Positions 9,551-18,018 are shown, counted from the first letter of the stretch. The stretch is DNA of 60,660 nucleotides from Vulcanimicrobiota bacterium (GCA_019235715.1 JAFAKE010000097.1:1-60660), one strand, 5' to 3'. The notes: generated by a model from the sequence alone, not told the origin. Numbers and translations: made by a program.

Positions 9551-9818
9551 ACGGCTGAATAAGCGCTTTCGCGCCACGCTGCAGTACTCCGGCCGCAAGG
9601 GCGCGTGGACCTACGCCGTGATGCCTGGTTCGGCGCGCTTTTTCGGCACTCGCGGCCTCGTCAAGGTCGCAGGAACGATCGACGGCCATCCATTCCGCGG
9701 TTCGTTCATGGCTTTGGGCGACGGCACCCACATGCTGCCTGTCAACGCTGTTGTGCGCAAACACATCGGGAAGGAAGCCGGCGACGCCGTAACGATCGAG
9801 CTGAAGAAGCGGCTTTAA
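9522..9818 (+). CDS. DUF1905 domain protein
   Basis: A protein of up to 98 residues matching DUF1905: [39 protein letters not shown], and a conserved [17 protein letters not shown] ending. A small soluble beta-barrel of unknown function. The only standard start is TTG 9522, which adds residues not typical of the family. The natural N-terminus would be [10 protein letters not shown], pointing to CTG 9555, or ATC 9540, which has GGGGGAAG upstream. Its stop overlaps the convergent beta-propeller gene. Confidence 0.75.
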   Translation: MTGGSSIAAERLNKRFRATLQYSGRKGAWTYAVMPGSARFFGTRGLVKVAGTIDGHPFRGSFMALGDGTHMLPVNAVVRKHIGKEAGDAVTIELKKRL

Positions 9819-10828
9819 AGGCACACCCCGTACGGGCCGACACCGGTCGAGACCGTCGCGCTGACCGTGTTGCTCGCCGCGTCGATCACCGAAACGTTGC
9901 TGCTGGCGAAGTTGGCGACGTACACGGTTCGCCCGTCCGCCGACGCCGCGACTCCCGCCGGATCGAAGCCGACCGCGATCTGCGCAACGACGGCTTTCTT
10001 GACGGGATCGATCACGGAGACGCCGGCGCCTTGCGTCGCGACATACACATCGCCCGTTTGCGCCGCCACTGCGATGCCGTCGGGACCTTGTCCGACGGAA
10101 ACCGACGCACTCTTGGCCAGCGTCGACGCGTTGAGGAATACGACGGCGTTGTCCACGTAGTCGAGCACGTACAGCGTCGCGTTCGCGGCGTCGACGGCGA
10201 GCTTGCTCGGTCCAAAGCCGAGTTTCGCACTCGTCTGAGTCGCGAGCGTCGCGGTATTGACGCGGACAATGTCGCCGAAGCCGAGATCGCTGACATAGAG
10301 CGTCGAGCCGTCCTTGCTGATCGCCAAGCCTTCGGGAATCGCACCGGCCGAGAACGGCGCGCCGAGCGCATCGGTCGACGGGTCGATAATCTCGATGTGG
10401 CCGGAGCTGTCGGCGACATAGGCCGCCGTTCCATTCGGATTCACGACGACATCGACGGGGCCCGGGCCGACATTGATCGGCGAACCGCTCACGCTTTGGG
10501 TCGCGATGTCGATCACCGACACGGTGTAGCTCGTCGAATTGATGACGAAGACTTTCCCGGCTGCCGCGTCGACGGCACACGCTGTGGGCGCTTTTTGCAC
10601 GGGAATCGTGGCGACGACCGCATTCGCCCCGGCCTTTACGACCGCCACCGAATTCGCGCCGGAGTTCGCCACGTAGAAAACGCCTGCCGGCGACGCGGGC
10701 GCGGTCGGCGTCGGGTTCATCCCACCTGAGGGCAGCGAGCCCGACGAACCGCTAGCGCATCCAACGGCTGCAGAGGCCGCCGGGGCACAAATCAGAAGAA
10801 CAAGAAGAGAAAGCCGTGCGCTTCTCAC
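9815..10828 (-). CDS. YVTN-family beta-propeller lipoprotein of the pqq cluster
   Basis: A 337-residue exported protein. The signal peptide ([22 protein letters not shown]) ends in a lipobox Cys, followed by a Ser/Pro linker and about seven blades with recurring motifs of the [19 protein letters not shown] type. The GTG start at 10828 overlaps the pqqE stop (GTGA), which fixes the start and shows cotranslation; longer in-frame starts lie inside pqqE. Beta-propeller proteins of this kind accompany PQQ-dependent catabolism genes in other bacteria. Likely periplasmic; the ligand is unknown. Confidence 0.88.
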   Translation of the reverse strand: MRSARLSLLVLLICAPAASAAVGCASGSSGSLPSGGMNPTPTAPASPAGVFYVANSGANSVAVVKAGANAVVATIPVQKAPTACAVDAAAGKVFVINSTSYTVSVIDIATQSVSGSPINVGPGPVDVVVNPNGTAAYVADSSGHIEIIDPSTDALGAPFSAGAIPEGLAISKDGSTLYVSDLGFGDIVRVNTATLATQTSAKLGFGPSKLAVDAANATLYVLDYVDNAVVFLNASTLAKSASVSVGQGPDGIAVAAQTGDVYVATQGAGVSVIDPVKKAVVAQIAVGFDPAGVAASADGRTVYVANFASSNVSVIDAASNTVSATVSTGVGPYGVCL

Positions 10829-11922
10829 ATGCGCCTCGGCTGTGCAGGGAGCGCTTCCGATCGAGCTATCGCCTCGTGGACGAGATGATGGTCGGGCGAG
10901 AGCGAGCACACCGGATCAGTGGCGCCGGCATCGCCTGCGAGCAGAAACGCCTGACAGCGGCAACCGCCGAAGTCGATCTCCTTGCGTTCGCACGAACGGC
11001 AGGGCTCCGGCATCCAGCCAGTGCCGCGATACGCATTGAACGCAGCCGAACGCTCCCAGATGTCGCGCAGCGTCCGCTCGCGGACTGAATCGAAGCGCAA
11101 CGATGCGATCGCGGCGGCCGCCGGACACGGCAGCACGCGACCGTCAGGAACCACCGTCATGAAACGCTGACCCCATCCATGCATGCACGGTTTCGGATAG
11201 GTCTCGTAATAGTCCGCGATCACGTGCGTGATCTCCATGACACCTCGCAGGCGGTGTTGCGCGGCGCGCACGGTCGCCGCCGCCGCCGCGACTTGTTCGC
11301 GGCTCGGCACGAGCGCGTGACGGTTGCGGAACGCCCACCCGTAGAGCTGCGCGTTGGCAAGCTCGAGCCGGCGCACGCCGAGTCTTTCGGCGAGGGCGAT
11401 GAGCTCTGCGACCGCGTCGATGTTCGCGCGGTGAAGAACGCAATTCAGCGTGAGCGCCAGACGGGCGCGCTGCACGCGGGCAAGCGCCGCCAGTTTTCGC
11501 TCGTGCACCTTCGTGCCGGCGATGTCATCGGCGACGCGCTCGTCTGCCGCTTGCACGCTGATCTGCACGTGATCGAGCCCCGCCTCGCTCAGCGCGCCGA
11601 GCAGCTCGTCGTCCAAGAACGTGCCCTGCGTGATCAAGTTCGTGTAGAGCTGGCGCGCGCGCGCCCGGCGCACGAGGCTGACCAAGAGATCGGGCCGCAA
11701 CGTCGGCTCGCCGCCTGACAGGTGGAGCTGCAGCACCCCGAGGTCCGCGGCTTGATCGACGACGCGGGCCCATTCCGATTCGTCGAGCTCGTCGCCGTAC
11801 GCGCGCAGATCGAGCGGGTTATAGCAGTACGGACATTGCAGGTTGCAGCGGTACGTGAGTTCGGCCAGCAACGAAAGCGGCTGGTGGCGGTTCACGGCTT
11901 TGCTTTTGACACGCACAGCCAT
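10825..11922 (-). CDS. pqqE: PqqA peptide cyclase (radical SAM)
   Basis: Radical SAM/SPASM enzyme that joins Glu and Tyr side chains of PqqA with PqqD as chaperone. The 365 residues show the SAM-cluster motif C26-x3-C30-x2-C33 (YRCNLQCPYCYNP), the SAM-binding GGEP (LHLSGGEPTLR), and C-terminal cysteines of the auxiliary clusters (EPCRSCERKEIDFGGCRC). The start overlaps the end of pqqD by 31 bases; the end overlaps the beta-propeller gene by GTGA. Confidence 0.97.
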   Translation of the reverse strand: MAVRVKSKAVNRHQPLSLLAELTYRCNLQCPYCYNPLDLRAYGDELDESEWARVVDQAADLGVLQLHLSGGEPTLRPDLLVSLVRRARARQLYTNLITQGTFLDDELLGALSEAGLDHVQISVQAADERVADDIAGTKVHERKLAALARVQRARLALTLNCVLHRANIDAVAELIALAERLGVRRLELANAQLYGWAFRNRHALVPSREQVAAAAATVRAAQHRLRGVMEITHVIADYYETYPKPCMHGWGQRFMTVVPDGRVLPCPAAAAIASLRFDSVRERTLRDIWERSAAFNAYRGTGWMPEPCRSCERKEIDFGGCRCQAFLLAGDAGATDPVCSLSPDHHLVHEAIARSEALPAQPRRM

Positions 11923-12176
11923 CCGCGGTCGGAAAGGCGGTCGACGAGCTCATCGACATCCGCCCGCAGCTGCACCGCGGGCACATCGTAGCGGCTCGAC
12001 AATTCCTGCGCGATCGCGCTGCACGAGCGCGCGCCGTCGACGAGCCCAAGCGTTGCAGCCGCGGACGCGTTCAGGTTGACGACGCCCTCGGGCACCAGCA
12101 AGACGGTGCGGTCCGGCAAACGGCGCAAACGAACGCCGTCGACGAAGGAAGGGATGGCATCGCGCGAAGAGCTCAC
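11892..12176 (-). CDS. pqqD: PQQ biosynthesis peptide chaperone PqqD
   Basis: A 94-residue winged-helix-like RRE protein that binds PqqA and delivers it to PqqE. The reading frame is open far upstream, but GTG 12176 sits directly after the pqqC stop and gives the normal PqqD length. Family pattern: PSFVDGVRLRRLPDRTVLLV, PEGVVNLNASAAATLGLVDG, and a C-terminal helix ending WLCVSK. Between pqqC and pqqE in the standard order. Confidence 0.92.
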   Translation of the reverse strand: MSSSRDAIPSFVDGVRLRRLPDRTVLLVPEGVVNLNASAAATLGLVDGARSCSAIAQELSSRYDVPAVQLRADVDELVDRLSDRGWLCVSKAKP

Positions 12177-12178
12177 CC

Positions 12179-12910
12179 CTATCCGATCCCATATGCGAGC
12201 TGCGTCGCGTCGAGAATCGCCCACAACACGTCGCATTTGAAATGCAGCGCCTGCACGCACGCGTGTCGCGCAGACTCGTCCGTCGCGGCTTCCAACACCC
12301 AGGGCAGCGCGTATGACGCATCTTGCGCCGCAAGGGTCACGCGATTGCGGAAATAGTCCAAGCCGGCCGGGTCGATCCATGGATAGCGCGCGAGCAGCGC
12401 CTCGATGCGCTTGCCCATCAGCTCGGGCGCGAATAACTCAGTCAGGGACGACGCGACGGCCGGCAGCCACGCCTGCGTGCGCGCGAACGTCACGTACGCA
12501 TCGACCGCGAAGCGCGTCCCCGGCTGCACGTGCGACTCAGAGCGCAGCGCCGCCTCGCTGATGCCGACGGCGCGCGCCAGTGCGAACCACTGCTCGAGTC
12601 CGCCTCCGCCCGCCTCGAGCGTGCCGTCCTGATTGAGGATACGTCTGATCCAGACTCTGCGTTTTTCGCGGTCGGGCAGATTGGACAAGATGGCGGCATC
12701 CTTGACGGGGATGTTCTTTTGATAGTAGTAGCGGTTGGCGACCCAGCCGCGCACCTGCTCGCGGTTTAACCGGCCCTCGTGCATCGCGACATGGAAGGGG
12801 TGCTTGTCATGGTAGCGCTCGGCGCCGACTGCGCGCAGGCGCGCGAGGAAACTATCGTCTACCGCCGGCTGCACTGCCGGCCTCTTTCGAAAGCGAAAAC
12901 GCCAGCCCAT
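12179..12910 (-). CDS. pqqC: Pyrroloquinoline-quinone synthase PqqC
   Basis: Cofactor-free oxidase for the final ring-closing eight-electron oxidation to PQQ. The 243-residue protein has family motifs including RYHDKHPFHVAMHEG, RGWVANRYYYQKNIPVKDA and RILNQDGTLEAGGGGLEQW. These contain the active-site His, Arg, Tyr and Lys residues described for PqqC. The ATG lies 59 bases inside the pqqB end; an in-frame start nearer the pqqB stop cannot be excluded. Confidence 0.96.
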   Translation of the reverse strand: MGWRFRFRKRPAVQPAVDDSFLARLRAVGAERYHDKHPFHVAMHEGRLNREQVRGWVANRYYYQKNIPVKDAAILSNLPDREKRRVWIRRILNQDGTLEAGGGGLEQWFALARAVGISEAALRSESHVQPGTRFAVDAYVTFARTQAWLPAVASSLTELFAPELMGKRIEALLARYPWIDPAGLDYFRNRVTLAAQDASYALPWVLEAATDESARHACVQALHFKCDVLWAILDATQLAYGIG

Positions 12911-13781
12911 CCTCGGCGATGATCCACCCTGCGTCGCGCACCGCTCGCGCCGCGTCAGAGCCTGGGTCGATCACGGGATTGGTGTTGTTGACGTGGGTGT
13001 AATATCGATGTTTGCCGCCAAGGCCGACGGCCGCGGAGAGCGTGCCGCCATCGCCCGAGATGGGAAGATGCCCCATTTGACGCGACGTTCGCGTGCCCAA
13101 CGCCTGCACCGAAAGCTCGTGCTCGGCCCAAAACGTTCCGTCGAGAAACACGGCGTCTGCCAGCGCCAGCTCGCGCCGCAGCGGGTCGGTCATCGCGCCG
13201 ACGCAGGGCGCATAGAGCAAGCGGTGAGCGCCGTCGTTTATCAAAATGCCCGCTGCTGCGCCGGCGACGTCGCGCCCGCCGTCGTATTGCGGTGTGAGTC
13301 CGCCGACGTCGATGCCGCGCACGCGCAAGCCGACCGGCAATCCGCTCGCATCGTTGACATGCACCGGCGAGTCGCCGATGATGTGCCACGAATGCGGGGG
13401 CTTTGCGAATGGGCGAAGCGCGCTGCAGCCGGCGAGCAAGACGTCGCGAACGGTCTCGGTGGAATAGATCGAGAGGCGGTCAGCTTGACGCAACTCCAAA
13501 AGACCAAAAGCGTGATCGATATTCGCGTCGGACAACACGACGGCGGAAATGGGCGAACGGCGCGGCGGCTGCGGCGCGAGCTTTTCGAACGCAAGGATCT
13601 GGTGGCGGATATCCGGCGTGGCGTTGGCGATCAGCCAGCGTTCGCCGTCCGCAGAGACCGCAAGCGAGGCCTGCAAGCGACGCGACTGCGCTTTCGAACG
13701 CGCCGCATTGCAATGCGCGCAGGCGCAGTTCCATTGCGGCAGACCGCCACCGGCTGCCGAACCGAGCACTCGTATGTGCAT
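12852..13781 (-). CDS. pqqB: PQQ biosynthesis protein PqqB (metallo-beta-lactamase fold)
   Basis: A 309-residue metallo-hydrolase-fold protein, proposed from work on other PqqBs to hydroxylate the tyrosine-derived intermediate. It begins MHIRVLGSAAGGGLPQWNC with a CxCxxC site (CACAHC) typical of PqqB, and has the degenerate metal-site motif SDANIDHAFGLLEL. ATG start, 62 bases after pqqA. The 3' end overlaps pqqC. Confidence 0.96.
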   Translation of the reverse strand: MHIRVLGSAAGGGLPQWNCACAHCNAARSKAQSRRLQASLAVSADGERWLIANATPDIRHQILAFEKLAPQPPRRSPISAVVLSDANIDHAFGLLELRQADRLSIYSTETVRDVLLAGCSALRPFAKPPHSWHIIGDSPVHVNDASGLPVGLRVRGIDVGGLTPQYDGGRDVAGAAAGILINDGAHRLLYAPCVGAMTDPLRRELALADAVFLDGTFWAEHELSVQALGTRTSRQMGHLPISGDGGTLSAAVGLGGKHRYYTHVNNTNPVIDPGSDAARAVRDAGWIIAEDGLAFSLSKEAGSAAGGRR

Positions 13782-13843
13782 GGTATCTCGTGGACGCGCA
13801 GCAGCGCCGCGCCGCCCTCACGCCTTTCGCCGGGTTGAAGGTT

Positions 13844-13945
13844 CTAGACGGCTGTCGGCTCGTCGGCCGGCGCGGTGCCGAGGTATGCGGTCACTTCGGC
13901 GCCGAGCGCGACGTGCTCGAAATCGGGTCTCTCCCAGGCTTCCAT
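13844..13945 (-). CDS. pqqA: PQQ precursor peptide PqqA
   Basis: A 33-residue ribosomal precursor of PQQ. The peptide MEAWERPDFEHVALGAEVTA continues into Y and a 12-residue tail. Glu17 and Tyr21 in EVTAY have the invariant E-x3-Y spacing crosslinked by PqqE. The MEAWERPDFE opening also matches the MxWxxPxF pattern of known PqqA peptides. The gene is normally missed because it lies at the end of a longer frame and overlaps the 3' end of the cytochrome c gene by 55 bases. Confidence 0.93.
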   Translation of the reverse strand: MEAWERPDFEHVALGAEVTAYLGTAPADEPTAV

Positions 13946-14514
13946 AACGCAGATGTTCGAGCCGCCGAAGGCGGACCCTTGCGCCCCGCGCTGCCGCTCT
14001 GACTTGGCAGCTTCTTCCAAGCGGCTTGCGCTGCGGCCGGCAGCGAATCCATGTGTTTGAGGAACATCGCCAGCTGCCAGATCTGCTCGTCGTCGAGCGC
14101 GCGCGCGAACGAGGGCATGCCGGTCAGGCGGATACCGTGATCGATCTTCCAATAGGTCTCGCCCTCTGGATCGTCTTCGACGCCATGCTTGCCGAATTGC
14201 GGCGCGTGCTGATACAGGCCGAGCGCGATGTTCGAGCCTTGGCCGTCAGAGGCGCCGTGGCAGACCATGCAGTTATCCGCGTAAAGCTTGATGCCGGCTT
14301 CGAGATTGGCGTCATTCAAAGCAAGCGGGTCGGGCTGTTTCGGAGCATCGCGCGCGACCGTCGCGCGCAGCGACGTGCCGGCGGCCCAGCGTTCCAACGA
14401 GCTCGGTTTCGCATCGGCATTCGCTGGCACGAGCCCGAAGCGCACTGCGAGCAGCGCCACGATCGCTGCCAGCGCAAGCGTCACCAGACCTCCGGCGACC
14501 ATATTTCGGATCAT
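13891..14514 (-). CDS. Membrane-anchored class I cytochrome c
   Basis: A 207-residue protein with an N-terminal signal anchor (about residues 5-30) and a single heme site C82-x2-C85-H86 (NCMVCHG). The likely Met ligand is in LTGMPSFA and the family helix in DDEQIWQLAMFLKHM. Probably faces the periplasm and takes electrons from a PQQ enzyme or passes them to an oxidase. The last 40 or so residues are low-complexity and read through the start of pqqA, an unusual overlap that probably couples the two genes. First gene of the pqq operon in this reading. Confidence 0.88.
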   Translation of the reverse strand: MIRNMVAGGLVTLALAAIVALLAVRFGLVPANADAKPSSLERWAAGTSLRATVARDAPKQPDPLALNDANLEAGIKLYADNCMVCHGASDGQGSNIALGLYQHAPQFGKHGVEDDPEGETYWKIDHGIRLTGMPSFARALDDEQIWQLAMFLKHMDSLPAAAQAAWKKLPSQSGSAGRKGPPSAARTSALWKPGRDPISSTSRSAPK

Positions 14515-14636
14515 TCAATCCCCTCTTCAAACAAACGTGGAATCCCGTCAGGATGGTACCCGCGGGCGCTCAGAAGCGTCCGAGGCGGCGATGAAAAGTC
14601 GATGAGCGAGCGCGCGGCAGAAGAAGACACGACGCG

Positions 14637-15092
14637 TCACGCGCCGGGCTGGCGAGGCGCGGCGGACCGCGAAAAGAGACTTGAGACGGTGCCGGCAGCC
14701 ATGAAGAGGATCGTGAGATAGTAGCCGTACGCAGCCCGGATGGTCAGCACGGCGTGCTCCGAAAGCGCGTCACGCACCGACAATAAGACCGCGAGAAGCG
14801 CGAGCACCGCGGCCGCCGTGAGCCCAGTGATCCAAGGAATGGCTGCCGGCTCGCGCTGCCAGAACGCGATGACGAGCAGCGCGACGATCGCCAGAATCAG
14901 CGCCGCCGCAGCCCAGATATTTGGAGCGATGTGCTGCGCTGGGCCGCTTTGCAGCGAGGACGGAACGTCGTGCCCGATCACAAGATCGATGCCGCGAACG
15001 GAGCTCACCGACTGGCCCTGGCACGATACAGTGAAGAACGGCAGTGCGAAGCAGAAGATCGCGAGCGCCGTGAAGATCAGGGTTCGTACCAT
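14637..15092 (-). CDS. Hypothetical membrane protein
   Basis: A 151-residue protein with four hydrophobic segments: about residues 3-22, 60-80, 88-108 and 122-142. The first could be a signal anchor (MVRTLIFTALAIFCFALPFF), with a Cys just after it (FTVSCQGQ). A hydrophilic loop with SSVRGIDLVIG follows the first segment. Reads in the same direction as xerC upstream (51-base gap) and the cytochrome/pqq genes downstream (122-base gap). Family not recognised. Confidence 0.7.
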   Translation of the reverse strand: MVRTLIFTALAIFCFALPFFTVSCQGQSVSSVRGIDLVIGHDVPSSLQSGPAQHIAPNIWAAAALILAIVALLVIAFWQREPAAIPWITGLTAAAVLALLAVLLSVRDALSEHAVLTIRAAYGYYLTILFMAAGTVSSLFSRSAAPRQPGA

Positions 15093-15143
15093 CGTGCATC
15101 CTTAGTGTTCCCGATTCCGGGCGCGATACTCGTCCTCTATGGT

Positions 15144-16091
15144 CTAGCGGTCTTTTTGACGATCGCGCGGGTGCGCTTCATCGTATGCGCGCCGCTTGTG
15201 CTCCATGGAGACGTTTGTATAGATCTGCGTCGTGGCCACGCTCGCGTGGCCGAGCAGTTCTTGAATCGTGATGAGGTCGACGCCATGCTCGAGAAGATGG
15301 GTTGCGAACGAGTGACGCAGCGTGTGCGGACTGGCTGGAGCCTTCAGACCGCTGAGCGCATGCACTCTCCGGAAGATCTCCCAGACGTGCCGGGAACTCA
15401 GTCCTCGACCGCTATGACCGACGAACAGCGACTCGTCGGGCGTGCGCGGGCGAACGCCGAGGTAGCTGCGGATCGCGTCGGCGGTGGTCCGGTTGATGAC
15501 GACGAGCCGCTGCTTTCGACCCTTGCCCATGACACGGATGGTGCGCGTTTGAAGGTCGACGTCCGAGATCTTGAGCGCCGCGATCTCTGCCCGTCGCATG
15601 CCGCTCGCATAGAGCAGCTCCATGATGGCGCGATCGCGCACCTTAAGCCAGCCGGTTTTCCATCCGGCGCTTGTCCGCAGCAGCCGCGTGACGTCGGGTT
15701 CCTTGAGCACCTTTGGCAGCAGCTTGTCGCGTTTCGGCGGCTCGAGATCGGCGGTGGGGTCATCGGGCCGCTTGTTCTCCCGGCGTAAAAAACGGTAGAA
15801 GGAGCGAAGCGCTGCGATCTTCCGCCGTACCGCCGACCCGGAATAGCCGCGATTCGACATCAGCTCTTGGATGAACCGGATCAGATCCGAACGGTTCGCT
15901 TTGAGCAGCTGCGGCCACGGCTTGCCGTGCGCGGACTGCCCCTTTGGAAGTTTGCCAAGGAACGCCCCGAAGAGCTCGACGTCGCCAGCATACGCGGCCA
16001 CGGACAGCGGACTTCGCCCGCGCCCGTGCATCGCGCCCGCCCATTCGACGATGAGCGGATCCGCCGGAAAAACCGACCGTTGCCGAGGCAT
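15144..16091 (-). CDS. Tyrosine recombinase, XerC/XerD-like
   Basis: Site-specific recombinase of 315 residues: N-terminal SAM-like DNA-binding domain (about 15-115), then a catalytic domain with all key residues visible: Arg in GMRRAEIAAL, Lys in GKGRKQRL, HTLRHSFATH, the second His in ELLGHAS and the nucleophile Tyr in TTQIYTNVS. It resembles chromosome-dimer-resolving Xer proteins rather than phage integrases, and no other mobile-element gene is nearby. ATG 16091 follows a GGGGG stretch at good spacing; GTG 16139 would add 16 basic residues. Whether it is XerC or XerD cannot be told. Confidence 0.9.
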   Translation of the reverse strand: MPRQRSVFPADPLIVEWAGAMHGRGRSPLSVAAYAGDVELFGAFLGKLPKGQSAHGKPWPQLLKANRSDLIRFIQELMSNRGYSGSAVRRKIAALRSFYRFLRRENKRPDDPTADLEPPKRDKLLPKVLKEPDVTRLLRTSAGWKTGWLKVRDRAIMELLYASGMRRAEIAALKISDVDLQTRTIRVMGKGRKQRLVVINRTTADAIRSYLGVRPRTPDESLFVGHSGRGLSSRHVWEIFRRVHALSGLKAPASPHTLRHSFATHLLEHGVDLITIQELLGHASVATTQIYTNVSMEHKRRAYDEAHPRDRQKDR

Positions 16092-16251
16092 ACCGACCCC
16101 CGCAGCCCGCGAACGGGCGCGTTGCGGCCCTTCCGCCACCCCGTACCCGAGTATCCCAGAATCCTAGTTTCATGATACAGGAGAAGCGCACGATATGCAA
16201 GCCGGAATGCACGCCGGGCGCGTCTTCTATCGGGTGATCACAGCAGCGGGT

Positions 16252-17115
16252 CTAGCGCGCCCGATGGGAGCCGTGCGTGCAGGCGTACACGTGGGTGAAT
16301 TCGGCTCCGACGAGGACGGTCTGCGCCGAGTAGTTCGTCCAGAGCAAGAATATCACGAGCGATCCGAATATCCCGAACGTCGAGCCGACGCCCGCGACGC
16401 CAAGGTACCAGCCGAGCACGGCCTGGCCGGCGACGAACAAGAACGCGGTCACTACTGCGCCTATCCAGACGTCCCGCCATTGCACTCGCGTATCCGGAAG
16501 CACCTCGAAGAGCAGTCCGAAGACGCCGGCGATGACGATGAAGGATAGGAAAAAGCTGATCGCGTGCACGATGAGCGGGGCGAGCGGCGATACTGTGGCC
16601 AGCGCTCCTGTCGCGGCGGCCAGCGCTGCGTTGACGAACAGTGAGAGCACTGCGAGGGTCGCCAGCACCAGCACGATAGCGAACGCGATCGCTTGGTTCA
16701 TTAGAACGGTGAGCACCGGATGCTTTGGCGGCTCGGCGTTCCACACGGTGTTGAGCGCTTGCTTGAACGAGCCGACTAAGCCCGCGGTCGCGATGATGAA
16801 CACGACCCAGCCGATGATCTGCGTCGCGATGCTCGCCTGCCGATGCTGAAACGTCGATGTCACAATGTCGCGGATCGCCGTGGCCGTACCGGCACCCGCA
16901 GTCGACTGCAAATAGCCGTAGATCTCATCGAGCACGGGCTGATGGCGCCCGAGAGCAAAGCCGGCGATTTCGACGATGACGATGATGAGCGGCGCGATCG
17001 AGAACACGGTGAAGTAAGCGATAGCGGCTGCGAGCCACGGGCCCTTATGCTGCTCGTAGTCGGCGAACGTGCGTTTCAGGAGTGAGGTCGCTTCCGCGAC
17101 GGGTGTGCGCTCCAT
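16252..17115 (-). CDS. YihY/virulence factor BrkB family membrane protein
   Basis: A 287-residue inner-membrane protein with about six transmembrane segments. Family motifs: the opening GPWLAAAIAYFTVFSIAPL, the central FKQALNTVWN, and VGSTFGIFGSLVIFLLWTNY near the end. The frame extends upstream, but ATG 17115 (MERTPVAEA) gives the usual start. The family was once called RNase BN, a name now rejected; its role is uncertain. It follows two conserved hypotheticals on the same strand. Confidence 0.92.
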   Translation of the reverse strand: MERTPVAEATSLLKRTFADYEQHKGPWLAAAIAYFTVFSIAPLIIVIVEIAGFALGRHQPVLDEIYGYLQSTAGAGTATAIRDIVTSTFQHRQASIATQIIGWVVFIIATAGLVGSFKQALNTVWNAEPPKHPVLTVLMNQAIAFAIVLVLATLAVLSLFVNAALAAATGALATVSPLAPLIVHAISFFLSFIVIAGVFGLLFEVLPDTRVQWRDVWIGAVVTAFLFVAGQAVLGWYLGVAGVGSTFGIFGSLVIFLLWTNYSAQTVLVGAEFTHVYACTHGSHRAR

Positions 17116-17156
17116 GTCTTTGGATATACCCGCGCGCGCGCGAAGACTTTTCGAAT

Positions 17157-17357
17157 CTAATCGAGGTCGCGCTGGTGGTCGGTCTCCCACTCTTTGGTAG
17201 TAGGCAAGCGCTCGAGGTCGTCGGCGCTGAAATGCCGTTCGACGAGCTCGCCTTTGTGATCGAGACGGACGACGATCGAACGCGTCCGGGCTTCGATGAC
17301 TTCGCCCTCGATGCCGAGGTTCTTGATCCAAACCTTATCGCCGTGGCGCAGATTCAT
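17157..17357 (-). CDS. Small SH3/KOW-like domain protein
   Basis: A 66-residue protein beginning MNLRHGDKVWIKNLGIEGEV, which resembles the KOW-like beta-barrel of MutS2-type proteins and other nucleic-acid or ribosome-associated SH3 folds. Its ATG overlaps the stop of the preceding 213-residue gene by 4 bases, so the two are probably translated together. Function unknown; a binding role is inference from the fold-like pattern. Confidence 0.65.
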   Translation of the reverse strand: MNLRHGDKVWIKNLGIEGEVIEARTRSIVVRLDHKGELVERHFSADDLERLPTTKEWETDHQRDLD

Positions 17358-17995
17358 CGCGCGGACTCCCGTGGGGCCCGAGGCTTATCCTTTACACTCG
17401 GATGGACGCGAGGCCGATAACCAGCAGCCAGCACCTTGACGATCGAGCGCGGGGTTATCACGCGTGCAGTGCCGCGGCGCCGGCGCTTGCGGCGCCGCCC
17501 GTATCCGTCCGCAGTCCACGCGTACGCATCGTCACCCCATAGCAGCCACGCAAGGCCGTCTTCTGCGATGAATGTGCCGTCCGGCAAGCGCGCCCAGTCT
17601 GCGACATAGAGCCGTTTCGTCGCTTTCCCCGCGAGCCGATCCAACTCCAAACGATGGTCCATCGCGTCGGCATCGGCCGGCTTCCCAATGCACTTTTCCC
17701 AGAGCGTCTTGAAGCGCACGTAGTCTTCATGGCGGCATTCGGCGCACGGCCGATGTCCGGCGGCTAACGCGGTGGCTTCGTCAAGAAAGAACAGTTCGGT
17801 GTACGAGCGCGGTTTCATGATCGTGCGGTGCCTCCCCCGGAATTCGATCAGGCACGCGATCCACCGCCGGACTTGCGAATAGCGCACGATGTGCCGGTGA
17901 TCGTCGTGCAAGACGCCGCGATTGCCCATCATCAGTCCACGACCGCTGACCGCGACGATCTCGCCAAAGGGTGTTACGCGATTCTGAAGAGGCAT
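17354..17995 (-). CDS. Conserved hypothetical protein with Ada-like cysteine motif
   Basis: A 213-residue soluble protein of a conserved but unnamed type: MPLQNRVTPFGEIVAVSG, MGNRGVLHD, RYTELFFLDEATALAAGHR-like core (here SYTELFFLDE). The segment GHRPCAECRHEDYVRFK recalls the zinc-binding N-terminus of Ada and may bind a metal with further Cys/His. A basic patch (RRRKRRRRG) near residue 170 suggests nucleic-acid contact. A (GAA)6 tract lies 5 bases before the ATG. Function unknown. Confidence 0.75.
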   Translation of the reverse strand: MPLQNRVTPFGEIVAVSGRGLMMGNRGVLHDDHRHIVRYSQVRRWIACLIEFRGRHRTIMKPRSYTELFFLDEATALAAGHRPCAECRHEDYVRFKTLWEKCIGKPADADAMDHRLELDRLAGKATKRLYVADWARLPDGTFIAEDGLAWLLWGDDAYAWTADGYGRRRKRRRRGTARVITPRSIVKVLAAGYRPRVHPSVKDKPRAPRESAR

Positions 17996-18000
17996 TCAGG

Positions 18001-18018
18001 TTCTTCTTCTTCTTCTTC
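18001..18018. repeat. (TTC)6 trinucleotide tract in a divergent promoter region
   Basis: Six perfect TTC units between divergent genes. On the minus strand it reads (GAA)6 followed by CCTGA and the ATG at 17995, so it occupies the ribosome-binding position of the Ada-motif gene. Slippage would change spacing or strength of that purine-rich site, not the reading frame, because a TGA directly precedes the ATG. Confidence 0.8.

Noticed and set aside
9375-10580. Open frame of about 400 codons on the minus strand overlapping the beta-propeller gene and the DUF1905 genes
   Set aside because: Arg-rich composition without motifs, while the other minus-strand frame encodes a clear propeller lipoprotein.
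15144-16139. XerC/D-like recombinase as a sign of a prophage, integron or genomic island
   Set aside because: No transposase, phage, integron or tRNA-att structure lies around it, and the neighbours are ordinary chromosomal genes. The protein looks like a housekeeping Xer.
18001-18018. TTC tract as part of a CRISPR or larger repeat array
   Set aside because: Only a single simple-sequence tract; no spaced repeats occur anywhere in the window.
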